Assembly: GCA_009809945.1 (NCBI GenBank)
Contig: WTPW01000549.1
Location: forward strand, 76,119 to 140,118
Direction of reading: 5' to 3'
From: Gigaspora margarita
Lineage: Eukaryota > Glomeromycota > Glomeromycetes > Diversisporales > Gigasporaceae
DNA length: 64,000 nucleotides
Shown: piece by piece, positions 1 through 11,900 of the stretch
How positions within the stretch are numbered: the first letter of the stretch is position 1
How the letters are laid out: every line of letters begins with the position of its first letter
Position numbers and translations under genes: made by a program
The notes under the pieces: generated by a model
Databases searched by the model: none
What the model was told of the DNA's origin: nothing
The model's input: only the letters and a program-made list of their open reading frames with translations

Positions 1-4
1 AAGA

Positions 5-1451
5 TAGGGCTCCTACAAACTAGACTTTAGTCAAGTTTGAGTCTAGTTCGATTTTCAAACTGGACTCAGACTTTTATAAGTCAAATTTAAGTATCTATTC
101 TCCAAATTTCAAGTAAAATAAAAAAACAATTGGCTATTGTAATGTATTTTTTAGGTGCTGAATAAGTTTACTTAGTGCATTAAGTTAGAATTAATTAGTG
201 AAATCTTGTGAATCATAAGATTTTATAGAATTTTATTAATAGAATTCTATGAAATCTTATGATTCACAAAATTTTATTAATTAATTCTAACTTTACGCAC
301 TAAGTAAAATTGTTTAGCACCTACAAATACATAAAATTGTGCAAATTTTTTTATTTACTTGTAATTTGAAGAATAGATGTTTAAATTTAATTTTTTGATC
401 AAAAATCAAAATTATGTATCTATTCTCTAATTTCAAGTAAAATAAAAATAATTATGATGATTTGATATATTTTTAGGCACTAAGTAAGTTTACTTAGTGC
501 ATGAAGTTAGAATTAATTAATAAAAATTTGTAAATTATAAGGTTTTATAGAATTTTATTAATAAAATTCTATAAAAACTTATAGCTCACAAATTCTTATT
601 AATTAATTCTAACTTTATGAACTAAGTAAACTTATTCAGTGCCTAAATATCAAATCAGCATAATTATTTTTATTTTACTTGAAATTTAGAAAATAGATTA
701 TAATTTTGTATTTTTAACAAAAAATCAAATTTAAGCATCCATTCTCCAAATTACAAGTAAAATAAAAAAAAATCAGCCAATTTAATCTATTTGTAGGCAC
801 TGAACAATTTTACATAGTGCATAAAGTTAGAATTAATTAATAAAATTTTGTGACATAAGGTTTCATAGAATTCTATTAATAAAATTCTATAAAATCTTAT
901 GATTCACAAGATTTTACTAATTAATTCTAACTTAATGTACTAAGTAAACTTATTCAGCACCTAAAAATATATTAAATCAGCTGATTGTTTTTTATTTTAC
1001 TTGAAATTTGGAGAATAGATACTTAAATTTGACTTTTTTGATCAAAAATCCAAAATTATGCATCTATTCTCTAAATTTCAAGTAAAATAAAATAATTATA
1101 CTGATTTGATGCATTTTTTAGATTCTGAATAAGTTTGCTTTGCGTAAAGTTAGAATTAATTAATAAAATTTGTGAATTATAAGATTTTATAAAATTTTAT
1201 TAATAAAGTTTTATAAAATCTTATAATTCATAAAATTTTACTAATTAATTCTAAAAAAATGCACTAAGTAAACTTGCTTAGCAGCAAAAAATATCTATAA
1301 CTATATTTAAACTCAGACCAGTTTGCAAACTTTGAACTGGAACTGAACCAAACTTATAATTAAGTCTGGTCCAAAGTCTAAACTTAGCAAAATTTAGAGT
1401 TCAAGTCTGGATCAATCCCAGACTGAACTCAAACTGAACCTAGGAGCACTA
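5..1451. mobile_element. hAT-like non-autonomous element filled with a palindromic array
   Basis: The left end reads TAGGGCTCCTAC and the right end, reverse-complemented, reads TAGTGCTCCTAGGTTCAG, so the ends form imperfect terminal inverted repeats followed by Gln/Leu-like 'GTTCAG/TCAAGTTTGAG' subterminal repeats. The 8 bases after the right end are CTAGAAGA (1452-1459). The window begins with AAGA directly before the left end, which fits the last half of the same 8-bp target duplication. No coding sequence is seen. An 8-bp duplication and a TAG/CAG-type end point to the hAT group. The related element at 2204-4093 shares the ends. The left duplication is cut by the window edge, so this call rests on one and a half copies. 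Confidence 0.65.
155..1290. repeat. Tandem array of ~320-bp palindromic repeats (four units)
   Basis: Four near-perfect palindromes, about 155-323, 473-646, 796-962 and 1118-1285, share the centre ATAGAATTTTATTAATA and arms containing AGTTAGAATTAATTA and its complement. The spacers (for example AAATTTCAAGTAAAATAAAA and its mirror) are themselves inverted, so the whole tract alternates dyads with a period near 320 bp. The same family recurs at 31170-33690 and 46120-46490. Confidence 0.85.
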
Positions 1452-1568
1452 CTAGAAGATAATTTTTGATTTACTCAAATAAAGGGTTCTTTAGCACTAT
1501 AATAGCTTATCTCCTTTATTTTTTCTTAAGTGAAATCAAAGGAACTTCTCTACATGTCTCTTTTATTA

Positions 1569-1753
1569 GAGTCAAATTCATTTATTTATATATATTTGAA
1601 TTTAATAGATGATATCTTAATGTATTATTTAACATATTAACATGCTGTTTAACATGCTACAAATTTATTTATTTATACATATTTGAATTTAATAGATGTC
1701 ATCTTAATGTATTATTTAACATGTTAACATGCTGTTTAACATGCTACCAACTA
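1569..1753. repeat. Tandem duplication of a ~95-bp unit
   Basis: Two adjacent copies (from about 1569 and 1663) share TTTGAATTTAATAGATG and CATGCTGTTTAACATGCTAC with few differences. No coding potential is seen. Confidence 0.8.
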
Positions 1754-2203
1754 TTCAACAATGGTGTTACTAAGCCTAACATATTGAGAGTGTTTATAAA
1801 CTGTGCTCCTTAATACACAAATGTGTTAATACATTAACATGTTATGAAGATCTTACAAAAAAGAGCAATTATATGTCAATTAGCAAGTTTACCTAACATT
1901 TAATGAATTATACAAAAATAGAAATAAAGTTATCTATACTAAAGGAAAGAAGATCTATATTCAAATATAAGGAATAAACAAATTAGGAAATTGGAATCTC
2001 TAATATTACAATTTAGAATTTGTGACAGTACGTTGTATGGTTTTCTAAAATAATATACCAGGAACAGAGTTCAAAAACTTAGTTATGATATTTACAATTT
2101 AATTTCATTTCAGTCTGAAGTATAAATAATATTTACAAATTCAAGTATTCTATTAACAATTTTTACTTTTAATTAACTTTATTCACAATAAAACTATTTG
2201 AAA

Positions 2204-4093
2204 TAGTGTTCCTATGAACCGAACTGAACCAAATTTAGATCAAGTTTGAGTTTAGTTTAAAAATTTGAACTGAACTCGAACTTGAGATCTTAAACTTTTA
2301 GAGTATGTTCATGTACAGTCAGGTTCAGTTTAGAAGTTCAAAAACTTGTTCAGGTTCAGATTATAATTAGTAATAATCGATTGAAGTAAAAAATTGATTA
2401 ATATCGATAGTATAAAAAAATTTGTAAATTTTAATTAAACTTTAAAAGTGATTTTTTTGATTACTAATAATTAGAATTTGCTCAAATTTTTACTGCAAAT
2501 AGTATTGATATTAGTCTATAATATACTAAATTTTTAGTGAATTTGGGCTAGTAGTTCTTGAGTAATTACTTGTATACATTAATTGATTATTTTTAAAAAA
2601 TCAATTACTGTATATTTATAAATTTTAATTAAACTTTAAAAGAGCATTTCTTGATAACTAGAATTAAAATTAACTCAAATTTTTAACACAAATAGTATCG
2701 ATATCATTCTATAATATATAAATTTTTAGCAAATTTAGACCAGTAGTTCTTGAGTATTACTTATATACGATAATCAATTACAGTATACAGGTAATTACTT
2801 ATGAACTACTGGTCCAAATTTGCTAAACATTTAATATATTATAAAAAGATATCAATACTATTTATGTTAAAAATTTGAGTTAATTTTAATTATTATTTCT
2901 TGAGAAAAGCTCTTTTAAAGTTTAATTAAAATTTACGAATATATGGTAATTGATTTTTTCAAAATAATTGATTAATGTAACAAGCACTTACTCAAGAACT
3001 ACCAGCCCAAATTCACTAAAAATTTAGTATGTTATAGACTGATATCAATACTATTTGCAGTAAACATTTGAGCCAATTCTAATTATTAGTAATCAAGGAA
3101 ATCACTTTTTTTTTTAATTTTATTCAGGCATGATCTCCCGAATCTGCTGTTTGCGGTCCTTTATTAACCAATATTCAGTGATCACAGGGACCTCACGGGT
3201 CCAGAACATTGTGTGTTACAACTTTTTTTCCTAATCTATTGTATTGTCCTACGAAGTCTAATCTGCCCCTCCCCTCCTTCATCCGATTTCCCTGGCTGAG
3301 TCCAGCAGGCCCATCACCTGGTGCGCCTCACCCATTCGTTGGCATCCATAGATCAACTTTAAGGAGTTAAGTGATTTCGCTAGCATGCTTGTATAGAGCC
3401 TTTTTTCGTCTGCCCCAGGTACTTCCTTCCAAGTTTGGTTCAGGACTGGTTTTTTTCTTATAGGGACTTAAGCCTTGTGTTCATTAAGTCCAGCTGACCA
3501 TAATCTGCTGACCCATCTTGTTTCAACTAGGGATTTAACCAGAGTTACCTTTTTCCTTATATGTCCAGCTGACCGTAATCCGCCAACCCATTCTGTTTCA
3601 ACTAGGGATTTAACCAGATTTACCTTTTCCTAATTAGGGATCCAACCTGAAGAAATTTTTCTTAAGTGGCTGTGCCACCACACGTGGTCCTAGCATCCTA
3701 GTTCAAGTATATCTGTCTCATGGCCAAACGTAGAAATTAATATTCTTCAGTCTTTCATAAGACTTGAACTGGTGACCTTGCGTGAGGAACAGCTAATGTC
3801 CTGGGAGCGCAACTACTACACTATCGACCCACGAGACAGGAAATCACTTTTAAAATTTAATTAAAATTTACAAATTTTTTTATACTATTGATATTAATCA
3901 ATTTTTCACTTCAATCAATTATTACTAATTATAATCCCAAACCTGAACATGTTCATAAAGTTTTGAACTGAATCTGAACTGAACTTTCAATCATGTTTGA
4001 GTCTGGTTCAAGTCAAAATTCTTGGTTCAAGTTCAGGTTTGACTGAACCCAAACCTGAACCCTAATCGAACCAAACTGAATCTAGAAACACTA
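2204..4093. mobile_element. hAT-like non-autonomous palindromic element
   Basis: The ends are TAGTGTTCCTATGAAC and, on the other strand, TAGTGTTTCTAGATTC, inverted repeats of the type seen at 5-1451. It is flanked by CTATTTGAAA (2194-2203) and CTATTTGAAG (4094-4103), a target duplication of 8-10 bp with one mismatch. Inside lie subterminal GTTCAG/CTGAAC repeats and a large palindrome centred near 2783. A SINE at 3110-3837 is inserted in its right arm. No transposase is present. Confidence 0.75.
3110..3837 (-). mobile_element. tRNA-derived SINE with 14-bp target-site duplications
   Basis: The block is GC-richer than its surroundings and bounded by the direct repeat AGGAAATCACTTTT (3096-3109 and 3838-3851). 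On the minus strand it starts with a tRNA-like head: a box-A-like GATAGTGTAGTAGTTGC and a box-B-like CAGTTCAAGTCT about 70 bases on. It ends in an A-rich tail, read as T's at 3106-3115. The body holds a ~75-bp tandem duplication (about 3490-3570 and 3565-3640). A diverged relative on the plus strand lies near 35299. This supports RNA-polymerase-III-driven, LINE-mobilised insertion into the older palindromic element. Confidence 0.88.
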
Positions 4094-4109
4094 CTATTTG
4101 AAGTAAATT

Positions 4110-4846
4110 TTTGTTTAACAATGCCTACCTGAATTATTCTCAAATTAAACAAATAGAAGTGACAAATTAGTCAATATATTGGTCAGTACAGTAATTAGAA
4201 TATTTAACTATATTGAGAATTTTTTAGTACACTATATTTTTATTTTATATATTTGTGTAAATACAAAAAAAAAAATAATCATTGTTAAACAAAGTTTTAA
4301 CTTCAAATAGCCTAATTTGTGAGTATAAAGAATTTTTAAATTCTAAGTAATTAAATTAAATTATTCAAGTTATGAATATTTGCTATTTATTCCAATTCTA
4401 TTTACATTATAGCAATTAGCAAGTATAAAAAATAATTTACTAATCTAATACTTACTGGGCAGCAAATAGGTACAGTAAATGATTTTAGCAAGTGTGATAA
4501 TAATATGTTTATTATTACATATTTGTGCTATTGTATTTTTGAAGTGACTAAAACATTAATCAATAATAGCACAATTCTTTCTAAAGTTAAATTGAGTTTA
4601 GCATTAAACATTTATGTACATATGTACACAAACATACTTTACTTTCAACCTAAATAAGACAGGTAACATGTAAGTGCTACCTGTCGAGCTAGTAATAATT
4701 ATAAAAATAGATAACAAAATATTAAAAAATAAAATAAATAAAGGTTTAGATAAGATTCACATCAAACAATAGATATATTATAACATGAATAATGAACCCA
4801 CAACAAAAAAAGACTAATAAAATAATAACAATACATACTCTTCTAA
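4110..4846. other. AT-rich spacer, no feature seen
   Basis: Low-complexity AT-rich DNA without open frames, RNA-like structure or clear repeat ends. Confidence 0.6.
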
Positions 4847-5733
4847 CAAATATCTAGGCCTCCGCATGGGCTGGGTAGGGTTGGGTAGTACAAATACCCT
4901 AGCCCTACCCATCTATGTAAGGGCATCTTCCAAGCACTTACCCTTGCCCAAGGGCTCAAATTATGATACCCTACCCAGGCCCATAGAGCCCACAGATACC
5001 CATGGGTACCCATGGGCTTAGATACTAATATGTGCAATTATATTAAAATTTATTGATACTACTGATACGTGTATAGTAAAACTATATATTTAAATTCAAT
5101 AACTCATCACTAGTGATCTAACCCAGATCAGATAATAGTCCGATGGTCAGATATTTAACCTGGGTCATGACTATAGTTGCCGCCCAAATCCCAAACTATT
5201 ATAGTTTGGGTTTGTCCGTGCCCAAATCCCAAACTCTGGCCAAACTAATTTCTCAAAAACTTTGTTAATAATTCTTATTTGAACAATTGATATATATTCT
5301 TATAGCTATATATAATATATTTGCAAAATATCAAGATTATTTGTTTGATTTAATTTTTTGTAAATAACAATTGTTTTTTTTTGAGTTTTGAGTTTGTTCA
5401 GTTTGTCCGGCAAATATAGTCATGACCCGGGTCAACAGGTTATATGCGCAATTAAAAACACCTTTTCTACTGATGCCATATGCATAACGCACTTTTAATA
5501 TCAACGATTTTTAATATCAATAAATTTTTTTTTGTTTTGTTTTGTTTTATACAATACATATTACGGCATATAGCAGATTATGCATCAAACGAGCTTATTT
5601 ATTTTTTTATTTTTTTATTTTTATTTATTTTTATTATTATTATTATTATATTTTAGATCATCCCTAATCCTGACCCATTTGACCCAGGGCTATAACAATT
5701 TCTGACCCGTGACCTGTCGGGTCGGGTAACTAG

Positions 5734-6418
5734 AGTGTCCAGGATTATGATCCAGGATAATAGCAAATAAAATATGCGATTTCGCATAATTTAAAGAAAT
5801 TCACATAATCTCGCATAATTTATCCATTCTCTCGTATAAAGAAATTTCTATTGGCCAATTGACTTTACACAGAATATGTTACACAGAATGTGATATCAAG
5901 TCGGCCTATATTAACTCTAATGTTGGCTAATTCCTAGTAGGATCATGTGAATAATGCTGGCTAAACTATCATTGCATCGACACTTTAAAATTAATAGATC
6001 CGAAGATAGCAGCAATTATTTATTATACCAGAACTTTTATAGCATTGGCATAATGATTATATGCCAACGCAATATTGGTTGTACAATGTAAGCTACGTAA
6101 CATATGTACATACGTACTTGTAATTGTTGACATGGGCAAAATTAGAACACAAAAATTCTAGTAAAATTTTGTGCTTTTAGATTAGGAATAAGATCTTGCA
6201 ATTAGGTTAGAGTTCGACAATATTATTTGTATAATAACATGTAAAAACAGTTTCATAGACTAAATTTTTGGTTATAAACGTTTGTCTTGCACTACAGCAG
6301 ATTTTGATATTTGGGCAGCAAAATTTTTTAACCCTAATTCTGGGGTCGCATAATTCGCATAATTCGTAATTTACTGGATGCATAATTTGGCATTTACCAG
6401 ATCATAATCCTAGACACT
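5734..6418. mobile_element. Inverted-repeat element with AGTGTCCAGGATTATGATC ends
   Basis: The left end AGTGTCCAGGATTATGATC matches the complement of the right end (AGTGTCTAGGATTATGATC) with one change. Inside are repeated TTCGCATAAT motifs near both ends. It is about 685 bp, non-coding, and nested in 5111-6742. The target duplication was not resolved. Confidence 0.7.
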
Positions 6419-6425
6419 GTACGGG

Positions 6426-6696
6426 CAGTGTTGTACATTTTCGCTGTTCCAGCCTTTTTTTGACATGTCCCAACGTCCCAACGTCCCAGTGTCCCAAGTG
6501 TCCCAACTATGTCCCAAGTCTTAATAATTAATAAATTAATTTAAAAAAATACATGATTATATATTTTTCTAGGTGCTAAACACATTTCTAGAAAAATTAA
6601 ATTAGATTATCTTAATAAAATTTTAAGTAATTTCAATTTAAAAAATTGTCCCAAAATGTCCCAACTTATGTCCCAACTGTCCCATGTACAACACTG
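6426..6696. mobile_element. Small hAT MITE with CAGTGTTGTACAT ends
   Basis: A 271-bp element with CAGTGTTGTACAT at the left end and its complement at the right, flanked by TGTACGGG and CCTACGGG (6 of 8 bases alike), an imperfect 8-bp target duplication. The interior is an iterated TGTCCCAA motif. CAGTG ends and 8-bp duplications are typical of hAT elements. It is the innermost, hence youngest, insertion of this nest. Confidence 0.85.
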
Positions 6697-7042
6697 CCTA
6701 CGGGTGACCCATACGGGTCACCTGACCTAGGTCAGAACACTAGTGCAACGTATTAAAGGGCTACCCTAGGGTCCATGGGCCGGGTAGTAGCAATACCCAA
6801 GCCCTACCCATGTAATCTAGGGGCTTATATTTTTAGCCCTGCCCTGCCCTAGGGCTTGTAATTTGTTGCCCAAGCCCGGCCCTCATGGTACTACCCTTAG
6901 GGTACCCATGGGTAGCCCTGGCCCATGCGGAGGCCTACAAATATCTGATATACGTATCTTCATATATTAAAAACTATCTCAACCATCCCAACTATAACAA
7001 ATAATTGCACTATACTAACACTTTACTATAACAACATCAACT

Positions 7043-7059
7043 GGGCGGCGAAACCGCCC
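7043..7059. other. Perfect GC hairpin
   Basis: GGGCGG and CCGCCC flank a CGAAA loop in a region that is otherwise over 70% AT. Its role is unknown; it may be the end of another repeat. Confidence 0.5.
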
Positions 7060-7131
7060 GCAACTGCAATCTCTAGTTTGATTATATAATATTAGTTTTT
7101 AATTTTTTTGGGGGGGGGTTTTATATATATA

Positions 7132-7492
7132 CTAAAACAGACATTATTTTCATTTAAATAATGATTATATAAAGCAACATTTGATGCAATTTTACAATGT
7201 GCGTAGATAATAATACAAAATAAATTCGAGTTAAAAATATAATTAGTTATATATTTCTTAATAATCGTTTCTTCGATAAATTATACACAGTCAGCTTTTC
7301 TATAATAAATGATTTATTATAGAAGAGTTGACTGAATAATTTATTGAAGAAACGATTATTAAGAAACATATACTAATGTTTTTAAAATATCGACATTCGT
7401 ATTTATTTTTATTATTTACTACGCGCATTGTAAATTGCATCAAATGTTGCTTTATATAATCATCATTTAACTGAAAATAAAGTCTGTTTTAG
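7132..7492. mobile_element. Foldback MITE flanked by TA (mariner-like)
   Basis: An almost complete palindrome with arms of about 165 bp. The left edge TACTAAAACAGAC mirrors GTCTGTTTTAGTA at the right, and the centre is near 7313 (TATAATAAATGATTTATTATA). The element ends in CTAAAACAGAC with TA on each side, as expected for Tc1/mariner-type target duplication. No coding sequence is present. Confidence 0.75.
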
Positions 7493-7499
7493 TAAAAAA

Positions 7500-8800
7500 A
7501 AGATATAAATAAAAAAAAATAAATTAAAAAACAAAAAATAATCAAAAAAATAAAAAAAATAGATGAATTATTTTCCGAACTATCGGACCATCATTCGAAC
7601 CAAACCTGGTACACAATTTCTGGGTGACTTATCAATACGTCCTGTAACAGGATACAGTAAATCACGATAGAAACAGCGATAATTTCAATGCAAACTAACT
7701 CAATCTCAATCATATACAGTGTTGAAGTTTTTTAACAGAATTTTTATGCTGACTAAAAACTTACTGTGGATAAAATTAATGAAATCAAAAGGCAAATCAT
7801 TAATTTGTCTGCCGCATTCTTTTCTTATTCTCCTCCACCTTATTACTGCACACCTAATATAGAATATCGACAGATTTATAAAGCTTACCTGCGATTATAC
7901 TGAAATTGCGATAATTTCTATAGTAAAATACTATAATTAGTATATTTGAAATAAAACCTTTAATCCATGCATTTTTATGTTATTGCTTTATGGTTTTATT
8001 TTATTTTATTTAATTGGCAAATATAGAAATCTAGATTATTTGAATGTAATAGTTTTGATTTTTCTTGCGCACTTGATCGTACCGGTCTTGTGTGGCATCG
8101 CATATTGCACAGCTATTTTATTATAACTAATTAATTTAATACTTTATATATATTTATTAAAATAACAATCTTTTAAACTTCGAATTGTCAGGGCTGAGTT
8201 GATTTTATAAGTTCAAAGCCTGAAGTTTAGTTTCTTTTAATAGTCTCAGATACAAACAAAAAAAAATTTTTTTTTGCATTTCTTTATATAAGCCACATAC
8301 TACATTTAATGACTACACATAAATAAATCATTTTTATTTATCAACATGAGGGTAGTGACTAGATATCTCGAACTTAGCATGATTTGATTATGAATTTTAA
8401 CTCATGAGTTACTTGAGGATTAAATATACTTAGTTTAATTAGCGACAATGTTAAATGAATACTGGAATAAGATAATTAAATCATATGATTTGAATAAAAT
8501 GTGCTTGATATTAGGCGAAACAAATTTACGCAAATGGTATTGATTTGTGGCTCGCGAATAAACTCAAAAGTTTTGTTAAACGCGCACATGTTAATTCAGT
8601 ATTTACACTAATTGCAAAACAAGCTACGCCATTTTCTTATTTTAAAATGATATGTCAATTAATCATAATTTGAGAAATGATGCGAAACATATCTACTTAT
8701 TATAGTATGACAAGGCATAAATTGTTGATAAAACAAAATATGTGCGTATTTTTTTCAAAAATCTTTTAATAAGCCACAAAGATATAAATCTAAATATTAA
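7500..8800. other. AT-rich intergenic stretch, nothing recognised
   Basis: No open frame, tRNA or terminal repeat could be supported. Part of it is the upstream region of the microexon gene that begins at 8904. Confidence 0.6.
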
Positions 8801-8815
8801 GCCTAACTTTTTAAT

Positions 8816-8823
8816 TATAAATA
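8816..8823 (+). promoter_or_regulatory. TATA-like box upstream of the microexon gene
   Basis: TATAAATA lies about 80 bp before the ATG at 8904 and is followed by a pyrimidine-rich stretch (TTTTTCACTTTTATTTCTATC), a usual arrangement for a fungal core promoter. In DNA this AT-rich the match could be chance. Confidence 0.4.
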
Positions 8824-8903
8824 CAATATGAGTTCGGTAAATTATATTTCTTCTGATTATTTTTCACTTTTATTTCTATCATTCAGTTTAATTTAATTTT
8901 GCA

Positions 8904-11900
8904 ATGAAGTTAATTTATATCATTTTAGCCCTTATTATTGTTATTTTAAATGTTAACTTGGCAAATGCCTCGCATGTATTAAGCAAAAGGTGCTTATTGT
9001 TTTATATAACAAAATTATTTTTTAATATATAACATAAAATTTATTTATCATATTATTTTTAAAATTATTATATAACGTTGAAAACGCTTGGTTGAATTTA
9101 ATAGATTGTTCCCGAGTTATTTCCATAACAAAAATCCTCCAAAACCGAAGTAAAGTCAATTTTCATAGTAATTTAATATAGCGTGAGACTATAAAATTTT
9201 AGAAAAAGATTTGTGCTAACAAACATATTTTATAATGAATTATTAGATGGTAAGCTTAAGATTACTACAATTTCCAAATTAGTATAAGCTATACTATATT
9301 TGTTTAAATGATTGATTAATCTTAAAATAAATATTTTTCAAATACCTCCATCAATCTATTAGCTCGTAAGCATAAGCTTAAAATTATTATGGTGATCTTA
9401 AAAATACGTAATTAACAAACATTAACAAACATTTTAACAAATGCTGCTATCAAATTATTAGCCCGTATGTATAAACATAATTTATTTTTAAAATTTTATT
9501 AGATTTTAAATTATTCAATTTATAAATTTATAACGCATATATTTTATTGAATTAGTGCCGGGTAAAAATAAGATTTATTATAATTGTGTTTAAAAAATTT
9601 TTAATTGATTTTAATATAAATTTGAATGCGCATTTTCTTTTATTGAATTGTTAGCGCGTAAGTAAAAGCTTTAATATATTTTTCTCTAAATTTTGTATTT
9701 GATAATTATGGTTTTAAATGATGTTATTTATAACTTTATAATATATATCTTTTATTGAATTATTAGCACGTAAGTATAAGCTTTGTTTTATTTATTTTTA
9801 GAATTTTTTTGTATGACAATTTTTAAATTATTAATAATCCATAATACATATTTTATTTTTCAAATTGTTAGCTGGTGTGCATATTCTTGATTTAATTCAG
9901 TTTAAAATTTTCGGTTTATTTTAAATTATTTATGTTAACTTTATAATGCATATTTTTTTATTGATTTATTAGCCAGTAAGTAAACTTAGTATATTTTTCC
10001 TAATTTTGCATTTGATGATTTTAAATAATGTTATTTATACCTTTATAATGCACATTTCTTTTATTAGAGAGTAAGTCTAAGCCATATTATATTTTGTTTG
10101 AAATTAATGATTTTCAAAATGTGATAAAAATTTTAACAAATACTTTATTAAATGATTAGAGAGTAAATATTTTTTCTAAATTTTTCATTTAATGATTTTA
10201 AAATTATTCATAATTTAATCATAACACTTTTTTTTTTATTAAATTATTAGCTCGTAAGTATTATGTTATTTATTTGTTTTTGATTTTATTAATGCTATTT
10301 AAATAGTCTTATATATATTTTCGTATTTTAAATCATTAGTGAGTAAGTATATGTTTCTAAAATTTTATTTTTATTTTGAAGTTACATTATTAATATTCTA
10401 TAATATTTGTTTTTCTTGTAAATTGCTAGATGGTATAAAGTTTTATTATATCTAATTATAAATTTACTATTTGATAATTTTAAATTATACATTTTAATAT
10501 TTAACAATACATATTTTGATAATTCTATTAGCTGGTAAATATAAAATTATAAATTTTTAAAACTATTATTTAATAATTTTTAAAATATATGTTGATAAAT
10601 ATTTTAACAAATGTTCCATCAAATTATTAGCAAGTAAATATAAATTTTATAATTTATTTTTTTCAAATTATTACTGGATAATTTTTAAATATATATATTT
10701 ACAATAATTAACAAATGTTTAATTAAATTATTAGTGGGTAAATATATACTTTATAAGTTTTTAAAATTTAAAGCTATTTACAAATTTATAATATGTAATA
10801 TTATTTGTTTTTATATTATATATACTAATCATAATTTTATAATATCTTATTAAATAATTAGATGGTTAGTATAAGTTTTATTTTAAAAAATTTATTTATC
10901 ACCTAAATAAATTTTAGTATATATTTTATGTTTAGCATAGCTATATATAAAATATTGCTATATTCTGTATTACAAATTTATTGGATAGGATTTTATCCCA
11001 AGTGGCGAATAATTTATCCATAATACCATATAGTTCCAAAAATAAGTACAATTTTTAGAGCTTATCAAACCATTTTTAATGGTAACAAAATTATGCAGAT
11101 TCAATCACTAGATCACGAGAATTTTGGCTATAAAAATTATACAGAGAGGTACTTATTTTTGGAACTATACGGTATAACTATTTTAAATTATTATTTCAAA
11201 AATATGTCTAATAAATATATATTTTTAACAAATGTTTAATTATTAGCAAGTAAGCATAAGTTTTATTTTATTTTTAATTATTATTGGTGATCTTAAAAAT
11301 GTATCTTACAAATACTTTAAATATGCCTCTTTATATTATTAGACGGTAGGTATAAACTTTATTATAGTTGTTTTTAAAATTATTATTGCATATATTTGAC
11401 AAATGCTCCAAAATATGCTTTCAAATTACTAGCGGGTAAGCAAAACATTTATTCTTAATTATTATTGGTAATCTTAAAATATACATTTAATAAATACTTA
11501 ACTAATTCTTCTTTAAATTATTAGCGCGTATGTAACTTTATTATATTATTTTTAAATTATTATTGGTAGTTTTAAAACATATTTAACAAATGCTTTAACT
11601 AATATCTCTATTAAAAAAATTAGTTTGTAAGTACAAGCTTTATTATATTTTTTGAAATATTATTGCTAATCTTAAAAGTTATAACTAACAAGTGCTTTAA
11701 CAAATGCCCCTGAAATTATTAGTGCGTATGTATAAGCTTTATTATATTTATTTTATAAAATTATAAATGGTGATCTTACAATATGCACTTGACAAATGCT
11801 TTATCAAATGCCTCTGTCAAATTATTAGTTTGTAAGTATAAATTTGTTTTTTTTTTTTGATTTTAAATTATTATTGATAATTTTAAAATATGCACCTAAT

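Larger units (their letters stand above)
5111..6742. mobile_element. Inverted-repeat element nested in the 4855-6937 hAT
   Basis: The left end TAGTGATCTAACCCAGATCAG pairs with the complement of the right end (TAGTGTTCTGACCTAGGTCAG), about 21 bp with few mismatches. Subterminal GACCC/GGGTC and GGGTCAT repeats are arranged in both orientations. I found no clean target duplication. It is itself interrupted by elements at 5734-6418 and 6426-6696. Confidence 0.7.
4855..6937. mobile_element. hAT non-autonomous element (outer member of a nest)
   Basis: The terminal inverted repeats are TAGGCCTCCGCATGGGC at both ends, and the perfect 8-bp target duplication CAAATATC lies at 4847-4854 and 6938-6945. 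Subterminal regions are rich in GGGTAGGG/CCCTACCC iterations, normal for hAT ends. No transposase is recognisable. The interior is occupied by at least three further inverted-repeat elements, which account for most of its 2.1 kb. The open stretch near 4843-5037 is only these iterated G-rich repeats and is not a gene. Confidence 0.93.

Noticed and set aside
4843-5037. 64-codon open stretch rich in Trp/Gly/Leu/Tyr on the minus strand
   Set aside because: It is the iterated GGGTAGGG subterminal repeat of a hAT element and begins in the target duplication.
8988-9000. Exon 1 read through to a stop near 9028, giving a short secreted peptide without splicing
   Set aside because: It would ignore 25 regularly spaced splice-site pairs whose product has a coherent cysteine pattern; it remains possible as an unspliced form.
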